A DNA stretch of 25,312 nt. Source: Treponema sp. (GTDB taxonomy: Bacteria; Spirochaetota; Spirochaetia; Treponematales; Breznakiellaceae). The stretch spans positions 1 to 25,312 of the forward strand of contig JAIRXN010000140.1 in assembly GCA_031268245.1 (NCBI GenBank), given 5' to 3'. Shown here piece after piece: positions 7,736 to 16,693 of the stretch (positions are counted from its first letter, which is position 1; every line of letters begins with the position of its first letter). The position numbers were made by a program, and so were the translations under genes. The notes under the pieces are model-generated. The model did not search any database, had not been told where the DNA came from, and was given only the letters and a program-made list of their open reading frames with translations.

Positions 7736-9274
7736 ATGCCTGCCGGTGCTGAATATATCGTCGAGATGAAGCGCATCACAAAGCGCTTTCCCGGCATTAC
7801 CGCCAACGACGATATCAGCATCAGTATTAAAAAAGGTGAGATTTTCGCCTTCCTCGGGGAAAACGGTGCGGGGAAATCCACACTGATGAGCATGCTTTTC
7901 GGCATGTACGAACCCGATGAAGGCGAAATCTTTGTACGGGGAGAGAAAGTCAGTCTTTCCTCCTCCAATGCCGCGGTGGCCCTGAATATCGGCATGGTTC
8001 ACCAGCATTTCAAACTTATTCCGAATTATACCATTGCAGAAAACATTGTCCTGGGGATAGAACCTGTAAAAAAGGCCCTGGGGATTTTTCCGTATATCGA
8101 CATAAAAAGCGCGGAAAAGAAAATTGCCGGCCTTTCCCGGTTTTACGGACTTGAGGTTGATCCGAAAAAAAAGATAGAAGAAGTAAATGTTTCCACCCAG
8201 CAGCGGGTAGAGATCCTCAAAATGCTCTACCGGGAAGCGGAGATACTGATATTCGATGAACCCACCGCGGTTCTCACTCCCCAGGAGATAGAGTTTCTCC
8301 TTGGTATCATGAGGGAACTGCGGAACAAGGGAAAGACGATCATCCTTATTACCCACAAGCTGGAGGAGATAAAGGAGATCGCGGATCGCTGCGCAATACT
8401 GCGCCGCGGAAAACTGGTAGAAATTCTGCCTGTTGCCGAAGCTTCCACCCGCGAAATGGCGAACCTCATGGTAGGCCGGGAAGTCAGCTTCACCCGGGAG
8501 AAGAGCCCGCCCAAATTCGGCGATGTTGTGCTTGAGGTTGAAGGTCTCAGCGTAAAGAACGAAAACCAGTTTGAAGTGGTAAAGAACGTATCATTCTCCA
8601 TCCGTAAAGGGGAGATCTTCGCCATTGCCGGAGTCTCGGGCAACGGACAGGCGGAAATTGCCGATGCCGTCGCGGGACTGGCAAAGCCTTCAAAGGGAAG
8701 CATCCGTCTTGCCGGCAGGGATATTACCGCCTGCAAGATCCGCCGCCGCATCGAAGAGGGCATCGCGTACATCCCCGAAGACAGACAAAAATACGGGGTT
8801 ATTCTCGATTTTACACTCCAGGAAAACCTTGCGGTAAAACAGTACTATCTTCCTCCTTTCTCGAAGAACGGGGTGCTTCAGGAGGAAGGATTCAAAAAAT
8901 ACGCGGAAGATTTAAGCCGCCGTTTTGACATACGCAGCGGGCAGGGTACCCGTACCGCCACCCGTTCCATGAGCGGGGGAAACCAGCAGAAAGCCATTGT
9001 CGCCAGGGAAATATCCCTTGATGCACAGCTTCTCATATTCGTGCAGCCTACACGGGGGCTGGACATAGGAGCCATAGAAAACATACAGAAACAGATCATA
9101 GCCGAAAGGGACATGGGCAGGGCGGTGCTCCTCATCTCTCTGGAACTGGATGAGGTAATGAACCTGGCCGACACTATCGGCGTCATCTATAACGGAGAAC
9201 TGCTGCGGATCTCCGCGGCATCGGAACTTACCCCCAACGAGGTAGGCAAGTATATGATGGGGGTAAAATCATGA
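7736..9274 (+). CDS. Nucleoside ABC transporter ATP-binding protein (two ABC domains)
   Basis: A 512-residue cytoplasmic ATPase with two tandem ABC domains, of the RbsA/NupA type that powers BMP-linked nucleoside importers. Domain 1 has Walker A GENGAGKST (41-49), the Q-loop stretch VHQHFKLIP, and Walker B LIFDEPTAVLTP; its signature is the divergent STQQRVEI usual for this class. Domain 2 has a degenerate Walker A (GVSGNGQAE, lacking the lysine), an intact signature SMSGGNQQK, and QPTRGLD as its Walker B region. The ATG at 7736 is preferred over TTG 7730 because AAGG (7726-7729) is correctly spaced only for the ATG. It overlaps the next permease by ATGA. Confidence 0.9.
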   Translation: MPAGAEYIVEMKRITKRFPGITANDDISISIKKGEIFAFLGENGAGKSTLMSMLFGMYEPDEGEIFVRGEKVSLSSSNAAVALNIGMVHQHFKLIPNYTIAENIVLGIEPVKKALGIFPYIDIKSAEKKIAGLSRFYGLEVDPKKKIEEVNVSTQQRVEILKMLYREAEILIFDEPTAVLTPQEIEFLLGIMRELRNKGKTIILITHKLEEIKEIADRCAILRRGKLVEILPVAEASTREMANLMVGREVSFTREKSPPKFGDVVLEVEGLSVKNENQFEVVKNVSFSIRKGEIFAIAGVSGNGQAEIADAVAGLAKPSKGSIRLAGRDITACKIRRRIEEGIAYIPEDRQKYGVILDFTLQENLAVKQYYLPPFSKNGVLQEEGFKKYAEDLSRRFDIRSGQGTRTATRSMSGGNQQKAIVAREISLDAQLLIFVQPTRGLDIGAIENIQKQIIAERDMGRAVLLISLELDEVMNLADTIGVIYNGELLRISAASELTPNEVGKYMMGVKS

Positions 9275-10443
9275 AAAGCAGGATGCCGCCTTACGGAACA
9301 AGGCCCCGGGCCCTGATACGGATTTTCCGTTTACTCTCGGAAGATCGCACAAGTCCTGTCGCCCTTCCCTTCTTTGCCATCATTCTTACCCTGATTACCG
9401 CTTCCCTCCTGCTTCTTGTACTGGGAAAAAATCCGCTCGTTGCCTTTGCCGCATTCCTGCGGGGGAGCGGTTTTATGCTGAAAAGCTCCTATGCGGGAGG
9501 CCAGAACATGCTCACCGATTTTCTTTCCTTCCTGGGGATTCTCTCTCCCATGCTCCTTGCCGCTCTCGCTGTTATTGTGGCCCTCAAGGCGGGCTTGTTC
9601 AACATCGGGATTGCGGGCCAGATGCTTACCGCGGGTTTTCTGGCTACGGTTTTTGTGGGTTACAGCAACCTTCCCGCTCCCATAGCCCGTACCCTGGTGA
9701 TCCTTGCGGGTCTTGGGGCAGGAGCGGCGATGGGAGCCCTCGTAGGCTTTCTCAAGTACCGTTTCAACATACACGAAGTTGTTTCAACGATCATGTTCAA
9801 CTATATTGCAAGTTATGTAACGGGCTTTTTTATCAACACCTACTATGTAGACGTTATGTCGCGTTCATCCAGGGTATGCAGCGCCGCTTCCCGGCTTACG
9901 ATTACAGGACTGCGCTGGGGCAGCATGAGGCCCACCATCCCCTTAGGCATCCTTGTCGCGCTGGCTGCGGTTTTTATCGTGCGGTTTGTGTTGAATCGTA
10001 CCACCTTCGGCTTTGAACTCAAGGCGGTCGGGCTCAACCGGGACGCCGCCATGTATGCCGGTATCCGGGAAGGCCGCAGCATCGTCCTTTCCATGCTCAT
10101 TTCCGGAGCCCTGGCAGGAAGCGCCGGGGTGTGCTACTACCTCGGCTACTACAACAATATCCTCCCCAAAAGCCTGGCGAGTCTGGGCTACGACGCCATC
10201 GCGGTATCGCTGCTGGGCAACCTTTCCCCCGTGGCGGCAATCTTCGCTTCGGTGCTGGTTACCGTTTTCCAGAAGGGCTCGGTCTACATGAGTTCCACGG
10301 TAAAGGTACCGCAGGAAATCGCGCTGGTGATCACCGGCATACTCCTGCTCTTCAGCGCCTGTACCGTCTGGATACGATACCGCGCAAAAATGGAACTTGA
10401 AAAGACAAAGCGGGCAAAAACCGGGAACGAGGAGCGGATCTGA
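9271..10443 (+). CDS. Nucleoside ABC transporter permease 1 (BPD_transp_2)
   Basis: A 390-residue polytopic inner-membrane protein of the branched-chain/ribose permease superfamily, NupB/YufP-like. It carries a longer cytoplasmic N-terminus, a first helix at about residues 28-50, then LLAALAVIVALKAGLFNIGIAGQ in two steps, a family hallmark, and the cytoplasmic coupling loop GFELKAVGLNRDAAMYAGI that contacts the ATPase. The C-terminus is basic and charged. It forms a heterodimeric channel with the next gene. It overlaps the ATPase gene by 4 bp and its stop shares one base with the next ATG (TGATG), so all are translationally coupled. Confidence 0.9.
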   Translation: MKSRMPPYGTRPRALIRIFRLLSEDRTSPVALPFFAIILTLITASLLLLVLGKNPLVAFAAFLRGSGFMLKSSYAGGQNMLTDFLSFLGILSPMLLAALAVIVALKAGLFNIGIAGQMLTAGFLATVFVGYSNLPAPIARTLVILAGLGAGAAMGALVGFLKYRFNIHEVVSTIMFNYIASYVTGFFINTYYVDVMSRSSRVCSAASRLTITGLRWGSMRPTIPLGILVALAAVFIVRFVLNRTTFGFELKAVGLNRDAAMYAGIREGRSIVLSMLISGALAGSAGVCYYLGYYNNILPKSLASLGYDAIAVSLLGNLSPVAAIFASVLVTVFQKGSVYMSSTVKVPQEIALVITGILLLFSACTVWIRYRAKMELEKTKRAKTGNEERI

Positions 10444-11402
10444 TGGACATCATACTGATTGACGGTCTTTCATTCGCAATGCCTCTCCTTATCATGGCTA
10501 TCGGCGGAATCTACTGCGAACGGAGCGGAGTAACTATGCTGGCTCTTGAGGGCCTGCAGGGTTTTGGGGCCTTTACGGGAGCCGCCGCAGTGGTACTGCT
10601 GAGTCCGCGTCTGGGCCAGGCATCCGGGGCGCTCATCTATATCGCCATGGCTTTTTCCATGGCAGGAGGACTGGTCTTCTCCCTGATCCACGCGGCCCTC
10701 TGCGTTAAATTCCGCGCCCAGCAGGTTATCTCGGGCGTAGTGGTCAACACGCTGGCTCTGGCTCTTACCACCTTCCTCACCAGCGTGATCAACAACGCCA
10801 TTACCGGGGAGGCTTCAAACAAATTCCAGATAGGCGTGTCTTCCCGTTTTACCATTCCCGGCCTTTCCCGCATTCCGGTGTTGGGCGCCCTCTTCAAAAA
10901 CATGTACCCCTTTGAAATTGTAATCTTTATTGCGGCCTTTATCTTCTGGTATATTCTCTACAGAACCCGTTTTGGGCTGCGCCTGCGGGCCTGCGGAGAA
11001 AACCCGGCGAGCCTTGACGCCGCAGGAGGGGATGTGGCAAGGACCCGTATGGCGGCGGTGATGATCTGCGGCGCCCTTTCGGGACTGGGAGGGATCTTCC
11101 TTGCGTATTCTATCTCCGCCCAGTTTTCGCCCAGCATCTACATGGGCTACGGCTACCTTTCCATTGCCGCGCTTATCTTCGGCAACTGGAAGATCCTTCC
11201 CACCTTTGCCGTGTGCCTCTTCTTCGGCCTGGCAAAATCTTCAGGCTACCAGCTTACCCTCTTCCTGGGCATGCCCAGCAACTATTCCGATCTTCTCATG
11301 GTATTGCCCTATGTGCTTACCCTGCTCCTTCTGATCTTCTTCTCCAAACACAACCACCCTCCGCGGGCGCTGGGAGAATTCTTCGATAAGGGTAAGAGAT
11401 GA
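10443..11402 (+). CDS. Nucleoside ABC transporter permease 2 (BPD_transp_2)
   Basis: A 319-residue polytopic membrane protein, the NupC/YufQ-like partner of the preceding permease. Typical stretches are PLLIMAIGGIYCERSGVTML near the start, which parallels the GLFNIG region of the partner, the segment CVKFRAQQVISGVVVNTLAL, and the coupling loop FGLRLRACGENPASLDAAG. GAGGAG lies about 8 bp upstream of the ATG. It is the last gene of the operon; no convincing hairpin-plus-T-run terminator follows within the 70 bp before the antisense tRNA. Confidence 0.9.
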   Translation: MDIILIDGLSFAMPLLIMAIGGIYCERSGVTMLALEGLQGFGAFTGAAAVVLLSPRLGQASGALIYIAMAFSMAGGLVFSLIHAALCVKFRAQQVISGVVVNTLALALTTFLTSVINNAITGEASNKFQIGVSSRFTIPGLSRIPVLGALFKNMYPFEIVIFIAAFIFWYILYRTRFGLRLRACGENPASLDAAGGDVARTRMAAVMICGALSGLGGIFLAYSISAQFSPSIYMGYGYLSIAALIFGNWKILPTFAVCLFFGLAKSSGYQLTLFLGMPSNYSDLLMVLPYVLTLLLLIFFSKHNHPPRALGEFFDKGKR

Positions 11403-11473
11403 AACGGATTGCCGAACCGGCGTGAAGCATTAAAGTTGTTCAATAACCTTAAAAAACAGCTTGAATCCTTTGA

Positions 11474-11547
11474 TCGGGCAACCCGGATTCGAACCGGGGA
11501 CCCCAAGTCCCCCAGACTTGTACGCTAACCAACTGCGCTATTGCCCG
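11474..11547 (-). tRNA. tRNA-Pro, anticodon GGG
   Basis: The minus strand folds into a complete 74-nt cloverleaf. The acceptor stem is CGGGCAA/TTGCCCG (11541-11547 with 11475-11481). The D arm is GCGC, AGTTGGTTA, GCGT. The anticodon arm is CAAGT, loop CTGGGGG, ACTTG, giving anticodon GGG at 11511-11513. The variable loop is 5 nt. The T arm is CCCGG, TTCGAAT, CCGGG. The discriminator base is A and CCA is not encoded, so it must be added enzymatically. The 5' leader and 3' trailer are complementary over about 13 bp (11461-11473 with 11548-11560), which would lengthen the acceptor stem in the precursor. Confidence 0.95.
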
Positions 11548-11623
11548 TCAAAGGACTCAAACCGGATTCAATCTATCATGAAGCGGGATTCTGTGTCAAT
11601 GAGGATCCGGGCTATTCCAAACT

Positions 11624-11653
11624 TTGATTATGGGGTATACTTTTGTGTAATAG
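11624..11653 (+). promoter_or_regulatory. Possible promoter of the DUF3798 transporter operon
   Basis: TTGATT (11624-11629) and TAATAG (11648-11653) are 18 bp apart, about 57 bp upstream of the binding-protein start. Both boxes are imperfect. An alternative using TTGTCC near 11656 and ATAATT near 11680 is also possible. Confidence 0.35.
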
Positions 11654-11710
11654 ATTTGTCCGAAAACTGAAGTCTCCGGATAATTCTAATTTTTTGAAGG
11701 GGGATTTTTT

Positions 11711-12934
11711 ATGAAAAAAATCACTGTAATGCTCCTGGCGCTGCTTGTCCTGGCCCAGGGGGCCCTCTTTGCAGGGGGCAGGAGGGATTCGGGCGCTTCC
11801 ACGGCCGCTTACCACATAGGCGTGGTGACCGGTACGGTTTCCCAGTCTGAAGACGATCTGCGGGGCGCCGAAGAACTGATCCGCCGCTACGGGAGGGCTA
11901 CCGAAGGGGGTATCATTCAGCATGTTACCTATCCGGACAACTTCATGGATCAGCAGGAAGTAACGATCAGCCAGATCACCACCCTGGCGGACGATCCTCT
12001 GATGAAGGCAATCGTCATGAACCAGGCGGTTCCCGGCTGTGCGGAAGCCTTCAAGCGGGTACGGGAGAAGAGGCCGGACATCCTGCTCTTTGCCGGTGAA
12101 CCCCACGAAGATCCCCTGGTAATCCAGGGGGCGGCGGATCTGGCGGTCAGTGCGGACTTTATTTCCCGCGGCTATACCATCGTCTGGGCGGCTAAACAGC
12201 TCGGTGCGGATGCCTTCGTCCACATCAGCTTCCCCAGGCACATGAGTTACGAATCCCTCGGCCTGCGCCGGCAGATCTTTGAAGCTGCCTGTAATGATCT
12301 GGGACTCAGATTCGTATTTGTTACCGCTCCCGATCCCACAAGCGATGTGGGCGTAGCCGGAGCGCAGCAGTACATTCTTGAGCAGACTCCCCAGTGGATT
12401 CAGCAGTACGGGAAGAATGCCGTTTTCTTCTGTACAAATGATGCGCACACAGAACCGCTGCTCAAACAGCTCTTCGTATACGGCGGCATGTTTGTAGAAG
12501 CGGACCTCCCCTCCCCTCTCATGGGTTACCCGGGAGCGCTCGGCATTGACCTCTCGAACGAAACCGGGAACTTCCCCGCAATTCTCAAGAAAGTTGAAGA
12601 TGCGGTAATAGCAAATGGCGGCGCCGGCAAGTTCGGTACATGGGCCTTCTCCTACGGCTTTTCATTGAGCGCGGGGCTTGGCGAATTTGCGAAACGGATC
12701 ATTGACGGGAATGCCAAAAAGGACAATCTCAACGATCTCTATGCCGCTCTGGGAGAATTCACTCAGGGCGCAAAATGGAACGGCGGCTACTACATCGATG
12801 CCAATACCGGGGTGCGGGCCCGCAACCAGATTCTTATCTATATGGATACCTACATCTTCGGCAAGGGTTACCTCCCCACTACCGAACAGAGGGTGCCCGA
12901 AAAGTATTACGCCATCAAGTTTCAGCAGCAGTAA
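11711..12934 (+). CDS. DUF3798 family periplasmic binding protein of an ABC transporter
   Basis: A 407-residue exported protein that I assign to the DUF3798 family from overall content. The signal peptide (1-22) ends ALFAGG with no lipobox cysteine. The mature part starts with YHIGVVTGTVSQSEDDLRGA, a first-strand pattern like that of periplasmic binding proteins, followed by IVMNQAVPGCAEAF, LLFAGEPHEDP, FVHISFPRHMSYESLGLRR and FFCTNDAHTEPLLKQL. These recall a two-lobed type-I binding fold. The position ahead of an RbsA-like ATPase and two permeases supports a solute receptor role. AAGGGGG precedes the ATG by 8-9 bp. The ligand is unknown; the xpt gene at the end of the cluster suggests a purine. 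Confidence 0.8.
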   Translation: MKKITVMLLALLVLAQGALFAGGRRDSGASTAAYHIGVVTGTVSQSEDDLRGAEELIRRYGRATEGGIIQHVTYPDNFMDQQEVTISQITTLADDPLMKAIVMNQAVPGCAEAFKRVREKRPDILLFAGEPHEDPLVIQGAADLAVSADFISRGYTIVWAAKQLGADAFVHISFPRHMSYESLGLRRQIFEAACNDLGLRFVFVTAPDPTSDVGVAGAQQYILEQTPQWIQQYGKNAVFFCTNDAHTEPLLKQLFVYGGMFVEADLPSPLMGYPGALGIDLSNETGNFPAILKKVEDAVIANGGAGKFGTWAFSYGFSLSAGLGEFAKRIIDGNAKKDNLNDLYAALGEFTQGAKWNGGYYIDANTGVRARNQILIYMDTYIFGKGYLPTTEQRVPEKYYAIKFQQQ

Positions 12935-12936
12935 TT

Positions 12937-14526
12937 ATGTCTGATTCGGCGCCGCTTCTCCGTTTGGATAGCATCAGCAAGGACTTCTATGGAACCCGGG
13001 TTCTGAAAGATGTCGGTTTTTCACTGTACCCCGGCGAAATCCTGGGACTCGTGGGAGAAAACGGCGCCGGCAAGACGACATTAATGCACATTCTTTTTGG
13101 TATGTCCGTCATCGCCGATACAGGCGGTTTCGGCGGACATATCTATCTTGAAGGCAAAGAAATTAATTTCAAAAACCCCTTCGACGCGCTGGACGCCGGT
13201 ATCGGCATGGTTCACCAGGAATTTTCGCTTATCCCCGGTTTCAGCGCGGCGGAAAACATCGCTCTTAACAGGGAACCTTTGCGGAATACTATTGCCGCCG
13301 AGATTTTTGGGGAACGGCTCTGTACCCTGAAACGGGACATTATGACAAGCCGTTCGGAAGAAGCCATCAGGAAACTGGGAGTAAAGATAGATTCCTCTAC
13401 GCTTGTAGCGGAAATGCCTGTGGGGCATAAGCAGTTTACCGAGATTGCCCGCGAGATAAACCGGGACAGGGTAAAGCTCCTCGTGCTGGATGAACCTACC
13501 GCGGTGCTTACCGAAAGTGAAGCGGAGATTCTGCTTTCCGCACTCAAGGTTCTTGCCGCCGAAGGAATCGCCGTCATCTTTATTTCCCACAGGCTTCACG
13601 AGATTAAATCCATTTCCGCGAGGATAATTGTACTGCGTGACGGCGCCATTATCAAAGATACGCCCAACAACAATGTTTCTGTTGTCGATATTGCCTCCTG
13701 GATGGTAGGCCGGGATATGACCGAAACTCCCGCCGCGGAAAAGGCTGTTTCCGTTCCGGCCGGGGACGATATTCTAAAAGTGGACAATCTCTGGGTGGAT
13801 ATGCCCGGAGAAACGGTATGGGACGTGTCCCTTACGGTTAAACAGGGAGAGATATTCGGCATCGGAGGCCTGGCAGGTCAGGGAAAGCTGGGGATTCCAA
13901 ACGGTATCATGGGGCTCTTTGCGGCCGGGGGAGAAGTAAGCCTTGAAGGGAAAAAAGTAGTTCTGCGGGATCCCAGGGCGGCCCTTGAAGCGGGCATGGC
14001 CTTTGTTTCAGAAGACCGCCGCAGTGTAGGACTCTTGCTGGACGAAAGCATAGACTGGAACATTGCCTTTACCGCCATGCAGAGCAAGGGAAGCTACCTT
14101 AAATCCTGGTTCGGGGGACTTTTCAGACTGCGGGACGAAAAGGCCATGAGGGAAGCGGCGGAGAAGTACATCAAAAAACTTGAGATCCGCTGTACCGGAC
14201 CCAAACAGCCGGCAAAGGAGCTTTCCGGAGGGAATCAGCAGAAAGTATGCCTTTCCAAGGCATTTGATCTCTCCCCGCGGCTGCTCTTTGTTTCGGAACC
14301 CACCCGCGGCATTGATGTCGGCGCCAAAAAAATTGTCCTTGACACCCTGCGGCAGTATAACAAGGAACAGGGAACCACTATCGTTATGGTTTCAAGCGAG
14401 CTGGAGGAACTCCGTTCTATCTGTTCAAGGATTGCCATTGTTGCGGAAGGCCGGATAGCGGGAATACTGAGTCCGGGGGCTTCCGCGGCCGAATTTGGAC
14501 TGCTCATGTCGGGAGAAAAAATATGA
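12937..14526 (+). CDS. ABC transporter ATP-binding protein (two ABC domains), DUF3798 system
   Basis: A 529-residue cytoplasmic ATPase with two ABC domains, related to RbsA/MglA. Domain 1 has Walker A GENGAGKTT (40-48), VHQEFSLIP, the divergent signature MPVGHKQFTEIAR, Walker B LLVLDEPTAVLTE, and the H-loop FISHRLHE. Domain 2 has a Walker A-like GLAGQGKLG in place of the canonical motif, signature LSGGNQQK, and SEPTRGIDVG as its Walker B region. A GGFGGH insertion follows the domain 1 FGMSV stretch, which is slightly longer than in the first transporter ATPase. The ATG lies 2 bp after the binding-protein stop; the end overlaps the next gene by ATGA. Confidence 0.9.
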   Translation: MSDSAPLLRLDSISKDFYGTRVLKDVGFSLYPGEILGLVGENGAGKTTLMHILFGMSVIADTGGFGGHIYLEGKEINFKNPFDALDAGIGMVHQEFSLIPGFSAAENIALNREPLRNTIAAEIFGERLCTLKRDIMTSRSEEAIRKLGVKIDSSTLVAEMPVGHKQFTEIAREINRDRVKLLVLDEPTAVLTESEAEILLSALKVLAAEGIAVIFISHRLHEIKSISARIIVLRDGAIIKDTPNNNVSVVDIASWMVGRDMTETPAAEKAVSVPAGDDILKVDNLWVDMPGETVWDVSLTVKQGEIFGIGGLAGQGKLGIPNGIMGLFAAGGEVSLEGKKVVLRDPRAALEAGMAFVSEDRRSVGLLLDESIDWNIAFTAMQSKGSYLKSWFGGLFRLRDEKAMREAAEKYIKKLEIRCTGPKQPAKELSGGNQQKVCLSKAFDLSPRLLFVSEPTRGIDVGAKKIVLDTLRQYNKEQGTTIVMVSSELEELRSICSRIAIVAEGRIAGILSPGASAAEFGLLMSGEKI

Positions 14527-15587
14527 TCAACAGTAATTCTGCCGGAAAGAGAATAAGGGAATTTATAAACGATTTCGGCTGGCCGAGATTCATCATCTTC
14601 TTCTTTGTAGTGATCCTCTTCATTGCCGCTCCCTTTGTGGGAGTGAGGGTTGACAATTCCCTGATGAATGTCTGTGTCCGCTTCGGGCAGAACGCAGTGA
14701 TGGTGCTGGCTCTTGTTCCCATGATGCAGGCCGGGGCAGGGCTTAACTTCGGCCTTCCCGTGGGAATAGTAGCGGGGCTGCTTGGTTCCACGCTTGCCAT
14801 GCAGGCGGAACTCTCCGGCGCCGCCGGTTTTTTCGGCGCAATACTCTTTTCCCTCCCCTTTGCCATTGTTTTCGGCTGGCTTTACGGGCTCCTGTTAAAC
14901 AAGGTTAAAGGTGAAGAGATGACCATCGCCATGTATATAGGTTTTTCAATCGTTACCTTCATGGCCATCATGTGGCTCATTCTCCCCTACTCCAATCCTA
15001 CCATGGTCTGGGGTTACACCGGTCAGGGGCTGCGAACCACCATCAGCCTGGAAAGATACTGGAGCCATTATCTTAACAATTTTCTTGCGATAAAAATCGG
15101 CGATAATTTTGAATTTCCGACAGGAGCAATACTCTTCTTTGCCTTCCTGGCATGGATCATGTGGCTTTTCATGCGGAGCCGGACGGGCACCTCCCTTACC
15201 GCCGTGGGTTCCAACCCGGATTTTGCCCGCTCAGGCGGTGTCTCCGCGGACAGGATGAGGCTCATCAGCGTTATTGTCTCTTCCGTGTACGGGGCCATAG
15301 GGATTCTCATGTACCAGCAGAGTTTCGGCTTTATACAGGTATATCAGGCGCCCCTCTTCATGGCCTTTCCCGCGGTAGCGGCGATACTGCTGGGCGGCGC
15401 TTCTGTAAACAAGGCGTCGATACTCAACGTGATAGTGGGCACCTTTCTCTTCCAGAGCATCCTTACCATGACTCCCAGCGTGATAAACAGCATCCTTAAA
15501 ACCGACATGTCCGAAGTGATACGAATCCTGGTGAGTAACGGCATGATCATCTATGCCCTTACCCGGCGGACGAAGGCGGCAGCATGA
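14523..15587 (+). CDS. ABC transporter permease 1 of the DUF3798 system (BPD_transp_2)
   Basis: A 354-residue polytopic membrane protein of the ribose/branched-chain permease superfamily. The first helix spans about residues 23-42. A core MMQAGAGLNFGLPVGIVAG corresponds to the NFG/NIG region of this superfamily, and the coupling loop is LTAVGSNPDFARSGGVSADR. It is distinct in sequence from the nucleoside permeases upstream, so this is a separate transporter rather than a recent duplication. It overlaps both neighbours by 4 bp. GGGAG precedes the start. Confidence 0.87.
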   Translation: MINSNSAGKRIREFINDFGWPRFIIFFFVVILFIAAPFVGVRVDNSLMNVCVRFGQNAVMVLALVPMMQAGAGLNFGLPVGIVAGLLGSTLAMQAELSGAAGFFGAILFSLPFAIVFGWLYGLLLNKVKGEEMTIAMYIGFSIVTFMAIMWLILPYSNPTMVWGYTGQGLRTTISLERYWSHYLNNFLAIKIGDNFEFPTGAILFFAFLAWIMWLFMRSRTGTSLTAVGSNPDFARSGGVSADRMRLISVIVSSVYGAIGILMYQQSFGFIQVYQAPLFMAFPAVAAILLGGASVNKASILNVIVGTFLFQSILTMTPSVINSILKTDMSEVIRILVSNGMIIYALTRRTKAAA

Positions 15588-16693
15588 AAAAAGGCTTTAG
15601 AATACAAAACGCTGCCGCCGATAACCTCGTTGTTATTATCTTTGTTGTAGTCACTGCGGCGGCAGCCCCGGTGTCGGGTCTTTCGGCTATTTCCATTGTT
15701 CAGGAAATTCTTACAAGGATTGGCAGAAACTGTTTCCTTGTCTTCAGCCTGCTCCTTCCCATCATGGCGGGCATGGGGATAAATTTCGGCATGGTGCTGG
15801 GAGCCATGGCGGGGCAGATAGGTCTGATCTTTGCCGTTGACTGGAACATCATGGGCGTACCGGGTTTGATATTTGCAAGCCTCATCGCCGTCCCCATAGC
15901 GGCAATTCTGGGCTGGCTTGCCGGGGAGATCCTGAACCGGGCCAGAGGCCGGGAGATGGTTACAGGCTATATTCTCGGTTTCTTTATGGACGGCTTTTAC
16001 CAGTTCATCGTGCTCTATCTTATGGGCTTTATTATTCCTGTCCATTCACTGAACATAACGCTGAGCCGCGGCTACGGAATCCGCAATACACTTACCCTTG
16101 ATTCGGTACGCCAGTCCCTGGACAGGCTCATCCCCCTGCGTATCAAGCTTCCCTTCGGCATCATAAATCTTCCCCTTGCCAATTATCTGGTGATAGGCCT
16201 TCTGTGTCTGTTCATCATCTGGTTCAGAAAAACCAAACTGGGGCAGGATATGCGCGCCGTAGGGCAGAATCAGGCGGTTGCCCATGCGGCGGGAATCCCC
16301 GTTGACAGAACCCGTATCATTGCGATTATCATTTCTACGGTTCTGGCAAGCCTGGGACAGATAATCTTCCTGCAGAACATGGGAAACATTGCCACCTACA
16401 ATGCCCACAAACAGACAGGTTTCTTTGCCGCCGCGGCAATTCTTGTGGGCGGAGCCTCGGTAAGCAAGGCGACCATTACCAATGTGTTTATCGGAACAGT
16501 ATTGCTGCACCTTATGTATATTGTAGTTCCCAGGGCGGGAACAAACCTTTTCGGGAATGCCATGATCGGAGAATATTTCCGTGACGCCTTCAGCTATGCG
16601 GTTATCGCGTTGGCTCTGGTGCTCCATGCCTGGCGCAAGCGCAGCAATGCCGAAGCCGCCCGTTCAAGTCTCCGGGGAGGCGTCAATGAATAG
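15584..16693 (+). CDS. ABC transporter permease 2 of the DUF3798 system (BPD_transp_2)
   Basis: A 369-residue polytopic membrane protein paired with the preceding permease. It shares with it the LLPIMAGMGINFGMVLGAMA core and a coupling loop, LGQDMRAVGQNQAVAHAAGI. It begins with ATGA overlapping the previous stop. Its last 8 bp overlap the start of the small membrane-anchored protein gene. The ribosome-binding site is weak (AAGGCGG), consistent with dependence on coupling to the upstream gene. Confidence 0.87.
   Translation: MKKGFRIQNAAADNLVVIIFVVVTAAAAPVSGLSAISIVQEILTRIGRNCFLVFSLLLPIMAGMGINFGMVLGAMAGQIGLIFAVDWNIMGVPGLIFASLIAVPIAAILGWLAGEILNRARGREMVTGYILGFFMDGFYQFIVLYLMGFIIPVHSLNITLSRGYGIRNTLTLDSVRQSLDRLIPLRIKLPFGIINLPLANYLVIGLLCLFIIWFRKTKLGQDMRAVGQNQAVAHAAGIPVDRTRIIAIIISTVLASLGQIIFLQNMGNIATYNAHKQTGFFAAAAILVGGASVSKATITNVFIGTVLLHLMYIVVPRAGTNLFGNAMIGEYFRDAFSYAVIALALVLHAWRKRSNAEAARSSLRGGVNE

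Larger units (their letters stand above)
11403..11710. other. Intergenic region between the two ABC operons
   Basis: This 308-bp gap contains the antisense tRNA-Pro gene (11474-11547) and, closer to the next gene, a possible promoter (11624-11653). At 11403-11473 I see only a T6 run on the minus strand, downstream of the tRNA, and no strong terminator. No additional ORF is supported. Confidence 0.7.

Noticed and set aside
11548..11710. Possible riboswitch ahead of the DUF3798 operon
   Set aside because: No conserved aptamer core or terminator-like expression platform could be found by eye.
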